Under the pieces are notes generated by a model. It was not told where the DNA came from, did no database searches, and saw only the letters and a list, made by a program, of their open reading frames with translations. From positions 112,589-150,496 of the forward strand of contig PBJR01000013.1 of NCBI GenBank assembly GCA_002721175.1: 37,908 nucleotides of DNA. Direction: 5' to 3'. The stretch is from Flavobacteriaceae bacterium (GTDB lineage Bacteria; Bacteroidota; Bacteroidia; Flavobacteriales; Flavobacteriaceae). Every line of letters starts with the position of its first letter. Positions within the stretch are counted from its first letter, which is position 1. The position numbers and the translations under genes are program-made. Shown piece by piece: positions 16,414-25,737 of this stretch.

Positions 16414-17409
16414 TTAAATAAACCCTCTTAAAATTGTATTTCTGATTATAAATTCGAAGACAATTAACCCTAAGGCCAACAGAACAAATGGGCGAAATTT
16501 TTCTTCTATACTATAATACTTAAACTCGTTAATTTCTGTTTTTTCAAGTTTATCAATTTCAGCATAAATCTCTTCAAGCTTTTTATTGTCTGTCGCCCTG
16601 AAGAATTTACCTCCCGTGTTTTTAGCAATTTCTTTTAATAACTCCTCATCAATTTGATCTTTAGCAGGGTATAAATTTCTGCGGCCATCAAAGTTACACG
16701 GCACCATTCCAAAATTCTTACCTAAACCAATAGTATAAGTCTTAATTCCACACTCAATAGCCAGCTCACTAGCTGTTGTAGGGTCAATGAGCCCCTGGTT
16801 ATTTTTTCCATCAGTAAGCAGAATAATGATTTTACTTTCTGCTTTGCTGTCTTTGATTCTATTAACCGCAGTAGCAAGCCCCATCCCTATAGCGGTTCCG
16901 TCTTCGAGTAGTTTACTGTATGCAACACTTCTAATAGACTTCAATAGAATTTTTTTGTCAATAGTAATCGGGGTTTTCGTGTAACTTTCAGCAGCATATT
17001 CAACTATTCCAATGCGATCGTTTGGCCGTTTGGCAATGAAATTTTCAGCAACTTTTTTTAAAGCTTCAAGGCGGTTTGGTTTGAGATCTTCGCATAGCAT
17101 ACTACCTGAAACGTCGATTGCCATTATGATATCTACACCCTCAGTTTTTTTTATTTTGGTTGAAGTGTCAATCACTTGAGGCCTGGCAAGCGCAAATACC
17201 ACCATAATGATTGCTAACAGCCTAAGGCCAAACAAGCAGTGCTTAATAACCAACCACAGACCTTGTCCTTCCTTTAGGCTGTTCAAGTTTGGAATTTTTA
17301 AACTGGCAACCCGGTCTTTATTTTTTAAGGTGTACCACGCTATCAGTATAGGAATAATTAGCAGAAGCCAAAAAAAACCAGGATGTAAAAATTCAATATT
17401 CTTAATCAT
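16414..17409 (-). CDS. batA: BatA: membrane-anchored von Willebrand A protein
   Basis: A 331-residue paralogue of BatB. It opens with FLHPGFFWLLLIIP, the usual start of this family, then a second helix at about 57-76, a VWA domain (about 92-285) and a C-terminal helix. The MIDAS residues are DVSGS at 99-103, Thr in DGTAIGMGL and Asp in LTDGKNNQG. The frame is open further upstream to 17499, but that part overlaps the preceding gene and lacks family features. ATG 17407-17409 gives the expected N-terminus and overlaps the preceding stop by eight bases (17402-17409), consistent with coupled translation. Confidence 0.92.
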   Translation of the reverse strand: MIKNIEFLHPGFFWLLLIIPILIAWYTLKNKDRVASLKIPNLNSLKEGQGLWLVIKHCLFGLRLLAIIMVVFALARPQVIDTSTKIKKTEGVDIIMAIDVSGSMLCEDLKPNRLEALKKVAENFIAKRPNDRIGIVEYAAESYTKTPITIDKKILLKSIRSVAYSKLLEDGTAIGMGLATAVNRIKDSKAESKIIILLTDGKNNQGLIDPTTASELAIECGIKTYTIGLGKNFGMVPCNFDGRRNLYPAKDQIDEELLKEIAKNTGGKFFRATDNKKLEEIYAEIDKLEKTEINEFKYYSIEEKFRPFVLLALGLIVFEFIIRNTILRGFI

Positions 17410-19057
17410 TTTGGAGCTCTTTATTTGGTTCGACGGAGCTGAGAATCCTTTCAACAATTTTATTAACATATTTGTCATTTGCCCTCCACAAAAGAACAAG
17501 CTGGTGCAACCTTAAGCTATCACTAAAATTTAGTATAATAAATTCAGCATCATTTTCGGGCTGCGCAGGGAATTTAAAATTTGCGGGACCGAAGGTTTTT
17601 AGCCCCTTGGCTCCGCTAGCAGAAATAAAAACATCACGCTTTGGCAAAAGATTTTCAACACCAATCTTCTCTAGAGCATTAAGACCGTACTCTTCCATTT
17701 CTTCTAATGGGTCTACCTTTGCTTGATTTGTATTCGAGGCTTTGTTGTCTAAAAAAGAATTATTTAAGATGATTTTTAAGGGGATGTTTCTTTTTTCAAA
17801 AGAGAACATTACATGCGTCGACCCTAAAGAGGTACTGTCGCTAGTAAATTTTTTTGATTCTCTCTCAAGTGCTACAGGTGTCTCAAGAAATACTCCGGGT
17901 GCACCATATTCACTTTTTACCCATCTTTGGTCTAGTAAAGCTTTGCTAGGATTTTGAACGATTACATCTTTTAATTTTTCAAAACCAAACCACCAAACAG
18001 AGATAAGTAAAACAGAGACAAATGTAAGTATAGAACCGAGCACGAGCTTTTTTTGCTTTTTTATAATTTTATTTTTTAAAGGCGCCTTGTTTTCCGTTAA
18101 ACCCTTGTTAGCTCTTTCTTTTTCAGCTTCAATTAGAACTCTATTGATGTTATGGATTTCGTTTTCAAAAATTTTCAGGTCCGCATGCAGGGTTTTAGCA
18201 GCAGGCAGAGATTTTGCAAATTTTACCATATCTGCTCTTTGCATGGCAGATTGAAGCGACAAGAGAGTTTTTTCTGTTAATTTAAATCCTCCTGTGACTT
18301 CTAAAGCTCTAAGCTCATTGACAATTTCCTCACTTGTGCTTTCCAGCGATTTATTGTATATCGTTTTATTGAGAAATTTTCGAAATATGAGGGTTAGCTC
18401 GGAGTAAAAAAGCTTAATGTTGAGGTTTTCTATTAATATTGTTTTATTTAGTTCAAATAAACTCCTTTTTGCTAATTCATACGGTGGAAGGGCCTCTTCT
18501 TTTTCTTTTAATTCCGCATGAAGTCTTCTATTTCTAAGGTATATTACAAGGCCTATGGCTGCAGCAATAAAAGCTAGCAAAATTAAAATCCAATTGTTTG
18601 TTTTCTTTTGTGGTTTACTTGACTTAAAAATAGGCTTGGCGTTGTAAGAGTTTTGTTTATTTGGGTCAGTTTTTACACCAACAACCTTAATTTTAATAGA
18701 ATCTGTGAAAAGAATTTTGTTGTTAACCCTAACTTCAAGCTTAGGGATTGTATATTCACCTGGAGAGAATTGAATTAAGCTGTATTTTTTTACAAACAGA
18801 GTTTTAGATGACTTAAAGATTGTATCAACTTTATGGCTCTCTAAGAGTTCCAGTGACCCAAAAAGATTTTTTTCCGGAAATTTTAGTGCCACTAATTTTT
18901 CTGTCTCAACAGTTAGTTTGAGAACAATCTCTTCCCCAATTTTAAAATTTGTAGAATCTATGTTGGCTGACAGTTGAGCAACAACAGGATTATTGCAAAC
19001 CAACGCGGCTAACATAAAACAGGGAAAAAATAAAAATTTAATTTTTTTAATTCGCAT
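17402..19057 (-). CDS. BatD-like two-TM protein with extra C-terminal domain
   Basis: A 551-residue protein encoded between the DUF58 gene and batA. It has a signal peptide (about 1-28), then a beta-rich domain resembling the N-terminal unit of BatD proteins (about 30-130). A first membrane helix (about 155-175, ILILLAFIAAAIGLVIYL) is followed by a cytoplasmic helical region (about 180-340), then a second helix (about 350-367). The C-terminal domain (about 370-551) resembles no family I can name with certainty. It has YGAPGVFLETPVALER near its start and LHQLVLLWRANDKYVNKIVERI near its end. A TTG at 19085-19087 would extend the frame, but ATG 19055-19057 places the signal peptide at the start and lies four bases after the previous stop. 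Confidence 0.85.
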   Translation of the reverse strand: MRIKKIKFLFFPCFMLAALVCNNPVVAQLSANIDSTNFKIGEEIVLKLTVETEKLVALKFPEKNLFGSLELLESHKVDTIFKSSKTLFVKKYSLIQFSPGEYTIPKLEVRVNNKILFTDSIKIKVVGVKTDPNKQNSYNAKPIFKSSKPQKKTNNWILILLAFIAAAIGLVIYLRNRRLHAELKEKEEALPPYELAKRSLFELNKTILIENLNIKLFYSELTLIFRKFLNKTIYNKSLESTSEEIVNELRALEVTGGFKLTEKTLLSLQSAMQRADMVKFAKSLPAAKTLHADLKIFENEIHNINRVLIEAEKERANKGLTENKAPLKNKIIKKQKKLVLGSILTFVSVLLISVWWFGFEKLKDVIVQNPSKALLDQRWVKSEYGAPGVFLETPVALERESKKFTSDSTSLGSTHVMFSFEKRNIPLKIILNNSFLDNKASNTNQAKVDPLEEMEEYGLNALEKIGVENLLPKRDVFISASGAKGLKTFGPANFKFPAQPENDAEFIILNFSDSLRLHQLVLLWRANDKYVNKIVERILSSVEPNKELQND

Positions 19058-19061
19058 ATTA

Positions 19062-19928
19062 TTACCCTCTTTTTTTGAAATAGCCAAGAAGTTTTCTCAC
19101 ATAATTGTCGTCTGTTCTAAAAGATATATTTCCCCCTCCAGATTTTTTAAAACTATTTTCAAAATAGGAAACAAACAATTTTTGCTGCTTTATATACCGA
19201 TTTCTTACTTGGCTGAAACCTGTGTTTATTAAAAGAACTTCGCCAGACTCTTGGTCTACCATTTGAACAAGCCCCAAATTAGGAATTTCCATTTCAGCTT
19301 TGTCATAAACTCTACACCCAGTAACATCGTGCCTCTTAGAAAGAATATTTAAATTTTGTTCATAATCATTGTCAATAAAATCTGAAAAGATAAACAGAAT
19401 TGACCGCTTTTTTAAAACACTTGAAAGGAAGCGAAGCGCTTCGTTTATGCTCGTTTTTTTACTTGTGGGCTTAAATTCTATTAGCTCGCGAATTATCCTC
19501 AATACATGAGACCGGCCTTTCTTAGGCGGGATATACAATTCTACTTTGTCAGAAAACAAAATAAGACCTACTTTGTCATTATTTTGGTTTGCAGAAAAGG
19601 CCAGGGTTGCTGCAATTTCCGTGACAAACTCACTTTTTAAGTAATTTTTAGTTCCAAAGTTTTTTGACCCTGAAACATCAATTGCCAACATCATTGTTAG
19701 CTCTCTTTCTTCTTCAAAAACTTTTATATGAGGCTGACTTTGCCTAGCCGTAACATTCCAGTCAATAGTTCTGATATCATCCCCGTATTGGTATTGCCTT
19801 ACTTCAGAAAACGCCATACCTTTGCCCTTAAACGCGGAAAGATACTCACCGCCAAATATGTTGTCGGATAAACGCCGGGTTTTAATTTCAATCTTGCGAA
19901 CCTTTTTTAATAACTCCTTTGTATTCAT
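19062..19928 (-). CDS. DUF58 (VWA-like) protein of the Bat operon
   Basis: A 288-residue protein without signal peptide or membrane segment. It carries the DUF58 signature in VRQYQYGDDIRTIDWNVTAR (residues 43-62), followed by a VWA-like fold with DVSGS at 84-88, the Thr in KKTSINEAL and the Asp in FSDFIDND. The family almost always occurs next to MoxR ATPases. The protein is cytoplasmic and presumably links the ATPase to the membrane VWA proteins; this is inference from gene context. The start is ATG 19926-19928, 50 bases after the moxR stop. Confidence 0.92.
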   Translation of the reverse strand: MNTKELLKKVRKIEIKTRRLSDNIFGGEYLSAFKGKGMAFSEVRQYQYGDDIRTIDWNVTARQSQPHIKVFEEERELTMMLAIDVSGSKNFGTKNYLKSEFVTEIAATLAFSANQNNDKVGLILFSDKVELYIPPKKGRSHVLRIIRELIEFKPTSKKTSINEALRFLSSVLKKRSILFIFSDFIDNDYEQNLNILSKRHDVTGCRVYDKAEMEIPNLGLVQMVDQESGEVLLINTGFSQVRNRYIKQQKLFVSYFENSFKKSGGGNISFRTDDNYVRKLLGYFKKRG

Positions 19929-19978
19929 AAAATGAAATTCACACTTTGGTTAAGTACAATGTTTAGGCGATGAGCTTA

Positions 19979-20983
19979 TTATGGAACTTCAACCACGTTT
20001 ATTATCTTGTTTATTAGATCTTCTGAGCTCACCTCTTCAGCCTCGGCCTCGTAAGTGATTCCAATTCGATGACGTAGAACATCTAGAACCACCAACCTCA
20101 CGTCTTCAGGAATTACATACCCTCTTCTTTTTATAAAGGCATAACATTTGGCGGCATTTGCTAAATTAATACTCCCCCTTGGAGAAGCCCCAAACGAAAT
20201 AAGAGGCGCAATGTCTGACAAATTATATTTTTCTGGATAGCGTGTTGCAAAAACAATATCTAAGATATATTTTTCGATTTTTTCGTCCATATATACATCT
20301 CTTACAGAATTTTGCGCGGACAAAATTTGTTTGACAGACACAACGGACTTGATTTTGTCCGTGTTACCCCTTAAATTATCGCGAACTATTAGCTGCTCGT
20401 CCTCCATTTTAGGATAATCAATAACAGCCTTTAACATAAAGCGGTCTACTTGCGCTTCAGGAAGAGGATAGGTGCCCTCTTGCTCAACGGGGTTTTGTGT
20501 CGCCATTACCAAAAAGGGTTCTTTTAATTTAAAAGACTCATCTCCAATTGTAACTTGCTTTTCTTGCATGGCCTCAAGGAGTGCTGATTGAACCTTAGCC
20601 GGTGCGCGATTAATTTCATCTGCTAACACAAAGTTTGCAAACACAGGGCCCTTTTTCACACTAAATTCATTAGATTTCATGTTATAAATTAGTGTTCCAA
20701 TCACATCTGCAGGCAACAAGTCTGGAGTAAACTGAATTCTGCTAAAGCTTCCAGACACGGCACTTGCCAAGCTATTTATTGCCAATGTTTTAGCGAGACC
20801 AGGAACCCCCTCAAGAAGGATGTGCCCTCGACCTAAAAGCCCTATCAATAATCTTTCGATCATGTATTTTTGACCCCTAATTGCTTTACTCATTTCAAGA
20901 CTTAGTAGATCAATGAAGGCACTTTCTTTTTCAATTTTCTCATTTATTTTTTTTATGTCAACTGACGTGGCCGCTTTTTTCAT
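19979..20983 (-). CDS. MoxR-family AAA+ ATPase
   Basis: A 334-residue cytoplasmic AAA+ protein. The Walker A motif GVPGLAKT is at residues 59-66 and Walker B in VLADEINRA at about 119-127. The sensor 1 segment MATQNPVEQEGTYPLPEAQVDRF and the C-terminal lid (PRGSINLANAAK, EDVRLVVLDVLRHRI) are standard for MoxR. MoxR proteins act as chaperone-like ATPases that assemble or activate VWA-protein complexes, sometimes inserting metals or cofactors. It is the first gene of the Bat operon, with a good promoter upstream. Confidence 0.95.
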   Translation of the reverse strand: MKKAATSVDIKKINEKIEKESAFIDLLSLEMSKAIRGQKYMIERLLIGLLGRGHILLEGVPGLAKTLAINSLASAVSGSFSRIQFTPDLLPADVIGTLIYNMKSNEFSVKKGPVFANFVLADEINRAPAKVQSALLEAMQEKQVTIGDESFKLKEPFLVMATQNPVEQEGTYPLPEAQVDRFMLKAVIDYPKMEDEQLIVRDNLRGNTDKIKSVVSVKQILSAQNSVRDVYMDEKIEKYILDIVFATRYPEKYNLSDIAPLISFGASPRGSINLANAAKCYAFIKRRGYVIPEDVRLVVLDVLRHRIGITYEAEAEEVSSEDLINKIINVVEVP

Positions 20984-21020
20984 ATTCCTTAATTTATAAC
21001 CATATTATTAAAAATCATAC

Positions 21021-21051
21021 CAAAAATAAGATTTCTTGTTTATTTTGACAA
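21021..21051 (-). promoter_or_regulatory. promoter of the Bat operon
   Basis: On the minus strand TTG (21051-21049), 20-base spacer, TATTTTTG (21028-21021), matching the -33/-7 consensus. The ATG of moxR is at 20983, so the leader would be about 30 bases. The start codon is preceded by an AAGGA, a rare Shine-Dalgarno-like match in this window. Confidence 0.5.
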
Positions 21052-21086
21052 TAATGGAGCTTTTTGGATTTGGTAAGCGAGCTAGA

Positions 21087-22631
21087 CTAAAGCTTAAATT
21101 CAATTCCTTGTGCCAGAGGAAGTTTCTTTGTATAGTTAATTGTATTTGTTTGTCGGCGCATGTAAATCTTCCATGCATCGCTGCCGGATTCTCTACCTCC
21201 GCCGGTATCTTTTTCTCCACCAAAAGCACCGCCTATTTCAGCCCCCGAGGTCCCAATATTAACATTTGCAATTCCGCAGTCGCTTCCGCTATGGGACAGG
21301 AATAATTCAGCATCCCTTAAGCTACCAGTCATAATTGCGGATGACAAACCTTGTTTTACATCATTTTGTAGCATTATAGCATTTTCAATTGATCCGCTGT
21401 ATTTTAATAAGTATAAAACAGGCGCGAATGTTTCCCGCTGTACAACCTTATAGTTGTTTTTGGCTTCAGCAATTGCCGGTTTTACGTAGCAACCACTTAA
21501 ATATTCATCACCGCTTAAAACTTCTCCAGGCACAATAATATTACCGCCTTCTTTTTCAACGTCTATCAAGGCTTTTAGATAACTTTTTACAGCGTCTTCG
21601 TCAATTAGAGGGCCCACATGGTTTTTTTCATCAAGCGGATTTCCGACTTGGATTTGATCATATGCGCTGATTAAGGCGGACTTTAGATCATCATATATTG
21701 ATTCATGGACAATTAAACGACGAGTAGATGTACAGCGCTGTCCTGCAGTCCCAACAGCCCCAAACACAGCTCCAATGACAGTCATCTTTATGTCTGCCTC
21801 AGGGGTAACAATAATGGCATTGTTACCGCCAAGCTCTAACAGGCATTTACCTAGCCTTTCGCCTACAGTTTTAGCTACAATTTTACCCATTTTAGTTGAC
21901 CCTGTTGCTGAGATAAGGCGCGCCCTTGAGTCATTTGTTATTAACTCTCCAACGGAGTAATCACCATTAATAAGGCAGCTAATCCCCTCAGGCAAATTGT
22001 TTTTGGCCAGCACATTAGCTATAATTTTTTGGCAGGCAATACCACATAGAGGGGTTTTTTCTGAGGGTTTCCAAACACAAACATCTCCACAAACCCAAGC
22101 CAAAGCGGTATTCCAAGCCCAAACCGCAACAGGGAAATTGAAAGCTGAAATTATACCAACAACTCCCAAAGGATGATATTGCTCATACATTCTGTGCCCA
22201 GGCCTTTCAGAGTGCATAGTAAATCCATGAAGTTGTCTCGAAAGACCGACTGCAAAATCGCAAATATCAATCATTTCTTGTACTTCTCCTAATCCTTCTT
22301 GAAGGCTTTTCCCCATTTCATATGAAACAAGTTTGCCTAACGAATCTTTTAGAGTCCGCAATTGATCTCCAAATTGCCTAACAATCTCTCCCCTTTTTGG
22401 GGCAGGAATAAGACGCCATTCTTTAAAGGCTGAAGTGGCAGAGGTCATAACTGATTCAAATTCTTTACCGGTGGTGGTTGTTACTGAGCCAATTTTTTTT
22501 CCGTCTACAGGAGAAAAGGAAACAATGTTGTTTTTTGAAGCCATCCATTTTGACCCGGTTGATGTACCTGCATTATTTTGTTTAATGTTCAGAGATTTTA
22601 AAACAGATACCAAGTTTATTTCTTGTTTCAT
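21087..22631 (-). CDS. ALDH7-type aldehyde dehydrogenase (aminoadipate semialdehyde type)
   Basis: A 514-residue NAD-dependent aldehyde dehydrogenase. The nucleophile is Cys300 in GQRCTSTRR, and the general base Glu lies in LLELGGNN. AFNFPVAVWAWN and the GQRCTSTRR context are characteristic of the ALDH7/antiquitin subgroup, which oxidises alpha-aminoadipic semialdehyde (piperideine-6-carboxylate) in lysine breakdown and can act on betaine aldehyde. No other lysine-degradation gene is adjacent, so substrate is assigned by family only. It starts at ATG 22629-22631. It is on the same strand as the Bat operon, but a 103-base gap with a promoter separates them. Confidence 0.9.
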   Translation of the reverse strand: MKQEINLVSVLKSLNIKQNNAGTSTGSKWMASKNNIVSFSPVDGKKIGSVTTTTGKEFESVMTSATSAFKEWRLIPAPKRGEIVRQFGDQLRTLKDSLGKLVSYEMGKSLQEGLGEVQEMIDICDFAVGLSRQLHGFTMHSERPGHRMYEQYHPLGVVGIISAFNFPVAVWAWNTALAWVCGDVCVWKPSEKTPLCGIACQKIIANVLAKNNLPEGISCLINGDYSVGELITNDSRARLISATGSTKMGKIVAKTVGERLGKCLLELGGNNAIIVTPEADIKMTVIGAVFGAVGTAGQRCTSTRRLIVHESIYDDLKSALISAYDQIQVGNPLDEKNHVGPLIDEDAVKSYLKALIDVEKEGGNIIVPGEVLSGDEYLSGCYVKPAIAEAKNNYKVVQRETFAPVLYLLKYSGSIENAIMLQNDVKQGLSSAIMTGSLRDAELFLSHSGSDCGIANVNIGTSGAEIGGAFGGEKDTGGGRESGSDAWKIYMRRQTNTINYTKKLPLAQGIEFKL

Positions 22632-22679
22632 AATTTATTAAAATAAAGACCAGTTAAATATAAGGTTAATTTCCATTTA

Positions 22680-23150
22680 CTACCATTGCGAAAAGGGTTT
22701 TTCGCACAACTTTTGATTATAATATTTTTCTATTCCAGTAACTTCTTCACCAAGCCATTTTGGTTTTTCAAAGTCGCCTTTCACATCATCAAGTTCAATT
22801 TCAGCAACAGTAAGACCAAGATTAGCGCCTTTAAACACATCAACTTCAAAATCAACTCCTTTGAAACGAACTATATACCTTGTTTTTTCAATTTTATTTG
22901 GAAGACACATAAGCATAAGTTTTCCAGATTCTTCAAAGGGTATTTCTTTTTCCCATTCGAACCTGCTTACCCCTTTGCTAAATGGCTTCCCTTTAATTGA
23001 AATAAAAGACCTAGAGTTATCTATTATACGAATTCTCACAGAACGTTTTGGGTCTAGATTCAAGTATCCTTGACAGATAGATTTTTTGGAGCTCGCCGAT
23101 TCAATAAATTGGGTGGATTTCACTAAAAATTTACGCTCTATTTCAATCAT
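22680..23150 (-). CDS. CYTH-domain (triphosphate tunnel) protein
   Basis: A 156-residue protein starting MIEIERKFLV, which contains the ExExK signature (E3, E5, K7) of the CYTH superfamily. Further matches are the RIRIID, FISIKG and FEWEKEIP strands and the late FEVDVF and LTVAEIEL acidic strands that line the tunnel. Known members hydrolyse inorganic triphosphate or make cAMP or thiamine triphosphate derivatives; the small bacterial single-domain proteins are mostly triphosphatases. Substrate is not determined here. Divergent from dinB with a 38-base shared region. Confidence 0.88.
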   Translation of the reverse strand: MIEIERKFLVKSTQFIESASSKKSICQGYLNLDPKRSVRIRIIDNSRSFISIKGKPFSKGVSRFEWEKEIPFEESGKLMLMCLPNKIEKTRYIVRFKGVDFEVDVFKGANLGLTVAEIELDDVKGDFEKPKWLGEEVTGIEKYYNQKLCEKPFSQW

Positions 23151-23188
23151 TTTGTGAATATAGAAAATTTAAATATTAAATTTACATT

Positions 23189-24292
23189 ATGTCAGGCGAT
23201 TTACCAATTAGAAAAATTATTCATGTAGACATGGACGCTTTTTACGCATCAGTTGAGACATTGGATAACCCTAATCTTAAGGGGCAACCGATTGCTGTGG
23301 GCGGTTCAAACACTAGAGGAGTAGTTAGCGCGGCAAGCTATGAGGCCAGGGAGTTTGGTGTAAGAAGTGCGATGTCTGGATTATTAGCTAAAAAACTATG
23401 TCCAAAGCTTATCTTTATTTCCCCTCGCTTTAAACGATATTCTGAAATTTCTGATCAAATTCGCAACATTTTTTTTGACTACACTGATTTGGTTGAGCCC
23501 CTATCGCTGGATGAGGCTTATCTTGATGTCACTTTAAGCAAAACAGGGGAATTAAGCGCGACTAGAATCGCTCATGAAATTAGATCAAGAATAGAGGAAG
23601 AGATAGGCCTAACTGCATCAGCAGGTATTTCCACCAATAAGTTCGTTGCTAAAATTGCTAGTGATTACAATAAGCCTAATGGTCAAAAAACAATTTCTCC
23701 AGAAGAAGTGGTTCCTTTTTTACACAGCTTAGATATAAGAAAGTTTTATGGCGTTGGGAAAGTTATTTCTGAAAAGATGTATAAATTAGGAATTTTCACA
23801 GGCCATGATTTAAGCCTTAAGTCAATGGACTATTTAGAAGAAAATTTTGGTAAATTGGGAGAATATTATTACAATATTGTTAAAGGTATACACGAAAGCC
23901 CGGTTTGTACAAATAAGATCAGAAAATCATTGGCTGCAGAGAAAACTTTTTCCGAAAACTTATCTAGTGAAGTTTTTATAATTAAGAAACTAGCGGAAAT
24001 ATCAAAAGAAGTTTCAGCACGGATGTTAGTCAATAAATTAGCAGGCAGGACTATAACCATAAAAATTAAGTATAGCGATTTTAAAATGCAGACAAGATCA
24101 AAAACGCTTCCACACTATATAAGTTCTAGCGACATGATTTTAGAAAACGCCAAATTGCTTTTAATGCAAAACAAATTACAAAATTCTGTGCGGTTGGTTG
24201 GAATATCTATATCTAACCTAAATAATGAAAATGATTCTAAACCAAACAGGAAGAGTGCGACAGTAGATTTTCAACTAGAGTTTGAATTTTAA
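23189..24292 (+). CDS. dinB: DNA polymerase IV (Y-family)
   Basis: Error-prone translesion DNA polymerase. The catalytic carboxylates are in HVDMDAFYASVE (D14) and SLDEAYLDVT (D108, E109). The helix-hairpin-helix thumb segment follows (IRKFYGVGKVISEKMYKLGI), then the little-finger domain to residue 367. No C-terminal beta-clamp motif of the classic QLxLF type is clear, although the protein ends in the FQLEFEF hydrophobic tail that may serve. No SOS box can be recognised in the short upstream region. It converges on pyk with eight bases between the stops. Confidence 0.95.
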   Translation: MSGDLPIRKIIHVDMDAFYASVETLDNPNLKGQPIAVGGSNTRGVVSAASYEAREFGVRSAMSGLLAKKLCPKLIFISPRFKRYSEISDQIRNIFFDYTDLVEPLSLDEAYLDVTLSKTGELSATRIAHEIRSRIEEEIGLTASAGISTNKFVAKIASDYNKPNGQKTISPEEVVPFLHSLDIRKFYGVGKVISEKMYKLGIFTGHDLSLKSMDYLEENFGKLGEYYYNIVKGIHESPVCTNKIRKSLAAEKTFSENLSSEVFIIKKLAEISKEVSARMLVNKLAGRTITIKIKYSDFKMQTRSKTLPHYISSSDMILENAKLLLMQNKLQNSVRLVGISISNLNNENDSKPNRKSATVDFQLEFEF

Positions 24293-24300
24293 CTGACTTA

Positions 24301-25737
24301 TTAACTTTTAATTTCGGTTACACGAAGAGTGTTTACCATTCCTTTGTCTTTGATAGGCATAGCGGCTAGGCTTATTACCATATCACCTTTTTCAAGATAT
24401 CCGCTTTTAACAGCCATACCATTTATGTCTTCTAGGGTTTGATCAGTTGAAACATATTTATTATAATAAAATGCTCTAACACCCCAAAGCAAGTTTAATT
24501 GAGGAATTATCCTTTTGTTTGAAGAATAGACAAGAATATGTGACTTTGGCCTCCAAGCTGATATTTGGAACGCAGTGTAGCCACTATTTGTAAGTGTTGT
24601 TATTCCTCGCGCATTAATTTGATTGGCCATGTGGGCGGCATGGTAGCAAATAGACTTTGTTATGTAGCGTTTTGTTTTAATGTGTGGGTGCTTCTGGGGT
24701 AAGTCGATCAAGTCAGATCCTTCAACCGATTTTATAATATCGGACATGGTTTGTATAACTTCAACTGGATATTTTCCTACTGAGGTTTCTCCAGAAAGCA
24801 TTACGGCATCTGCGCCGTCCATTACAGAATTGGCAACATCGTTAACTTCAGCTCTAGTTGGAGAGAGGCTTTCTATCATAGACTCCATCATTTGCGTAGC
24901 TATTATAACTGGAATTCTGGCGCTTTTTGCTTTCAGCACTAGTTGTTTTTGGATCAATGGCACCTCTTGAGCAGGCAGCTCTACACCGAGGTCGCCCCTT
25001 GCAACCATTAGCCCATCACATGAAGAGATAATGCTGTCAATATTTTTCACAGCTTCAGGTTTTTCAATTTTTGCAATTATTGGAATTTTATGATTGCTGT
25101 TCTTGGAGATTATTGATTCTAGGTCTTTTAGGTCCTTAGCATTTCGGACAAAGGACAAAGCTATCCAATCAACTTTTTGTTTAATCGCGAATAGAGCATC
25201 TTTTTTGTCTTTTTTTGTTAATGCCGGCTGAGAAATATTTGTGTTTGGTAAATTAACCCCTTTTTTAGAATAAAGCACTCCTCCTTGAATTACTTTTGCT
25301 ACTACTTCATCTTTTTTATTAGTAGAAATAACTTGAAAGATCAATTTTCCGTCGTCTAATAATATTTGTTCTCCCACATTAGTATCAGCGGGAAATTTTT
25401 TATAGCTTATATGTACACGGTTTTTTGACCCAACAAATTCTTTTCCAGTTGCAAAAGATATTTCGTCTCCTTTAGATAGACAAACATTGCTTTTCATTTC
25501 GCCAATTCGCAGCTTTGGGCCTTGTAAATCAGCTAAAATTGCCACATTGTAGTTATATTCACTATTTATTTCTCGGATTTCTCTAATACTTTTTTTAACA
25601 TTTTCGTAGTTTGCATGAGAAAAATTAATTCTAAACACATTAACCCCAGTGGAAATTAGATCAAGCAAGGTTTTTTTCTTGCAAATTGCAGGCCCTAGAG
25701 TAGCAACAATTTTTGTTTTTTTCCTTTTGTATGACAT
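24301..25737 (-). CDS. pyk: pyruvate kinase
   Basis: Final ATP-forming step of glycolysis, phosphoenolpyruvate to pyruvate. Key features are the N-terminal KIVATLGPA and FRINFSH, the active-site signature IPIIAKIEKPEAV with catalytic Lys at about 223, MVARGDLGVELP, and ATQMMESM. The 478-residue length matches single-unit bacterial enzymes without the extra PEP-utilising C-terminal domain. The start codon overlaps the stop of the upstream gene (TAATG), so it is translated coupled to the IPExxxVDY-type gene, a known Bacteroidota arrangement. Confidence 0.96.
   Translation of the reverse strand: MSYKRKKTKIVATLGPAICKKKTLLDLISTGVNVFRINFSHANYENVKKSIREIREINSEYNYNVAILADLQGPKLRIGEMKSNVCLSKGDEISFATGKEFVGSKNRVHISYKKFPADTNVGEQILLDDGKLIFQVISTNKKDEVVAKVIQGGVLYSKKGVNLPNTNISQPALTKKDKKDALFAIKQKVDWIALSFVRNAKDLKDLESIISKNSNHKIPIIAKIEKPEAVKNIDSIISSCDGLMVARGDLGVELPAQEVPLIQKQLVLKAKSARIPVIIATQMMESMIESLSPTRAEVNDVANSVMDGADAVMLSGETSVGKYPVEVIQTMSDIIKSVEGSDLIDLPQKHPHIKTKRYITKSICYHAAHMANQINARGITTLTNSGYTAFQISAWRPKSHILVYSSNKRIIPQLNLLWGVRAFYYNKYVSTDQTLEDINGMAVKSGYLEKGDMVISLAAMPIKDKGMVNTLRVTEIKS

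Noticed and set aside
17410-17499. Upstream extension of batA by 30 residues (MFFCGGQMTNML...).
   Set aside because: It overlaps the end of the preceding gene in another frame and lacks family features; the ATG at 17407-17409 gives the normal BatA N-terminus.
23151-23188. Divergent CYTH/dinB promoters (TAAATTTA at 23177 plus strand with TTTG at 23151; TAAATTTT on minus).
   Set aside because: Each -7 has a mismatch and the spacing is 22 bases; in such AT-rich sequence the match is not distinctive.
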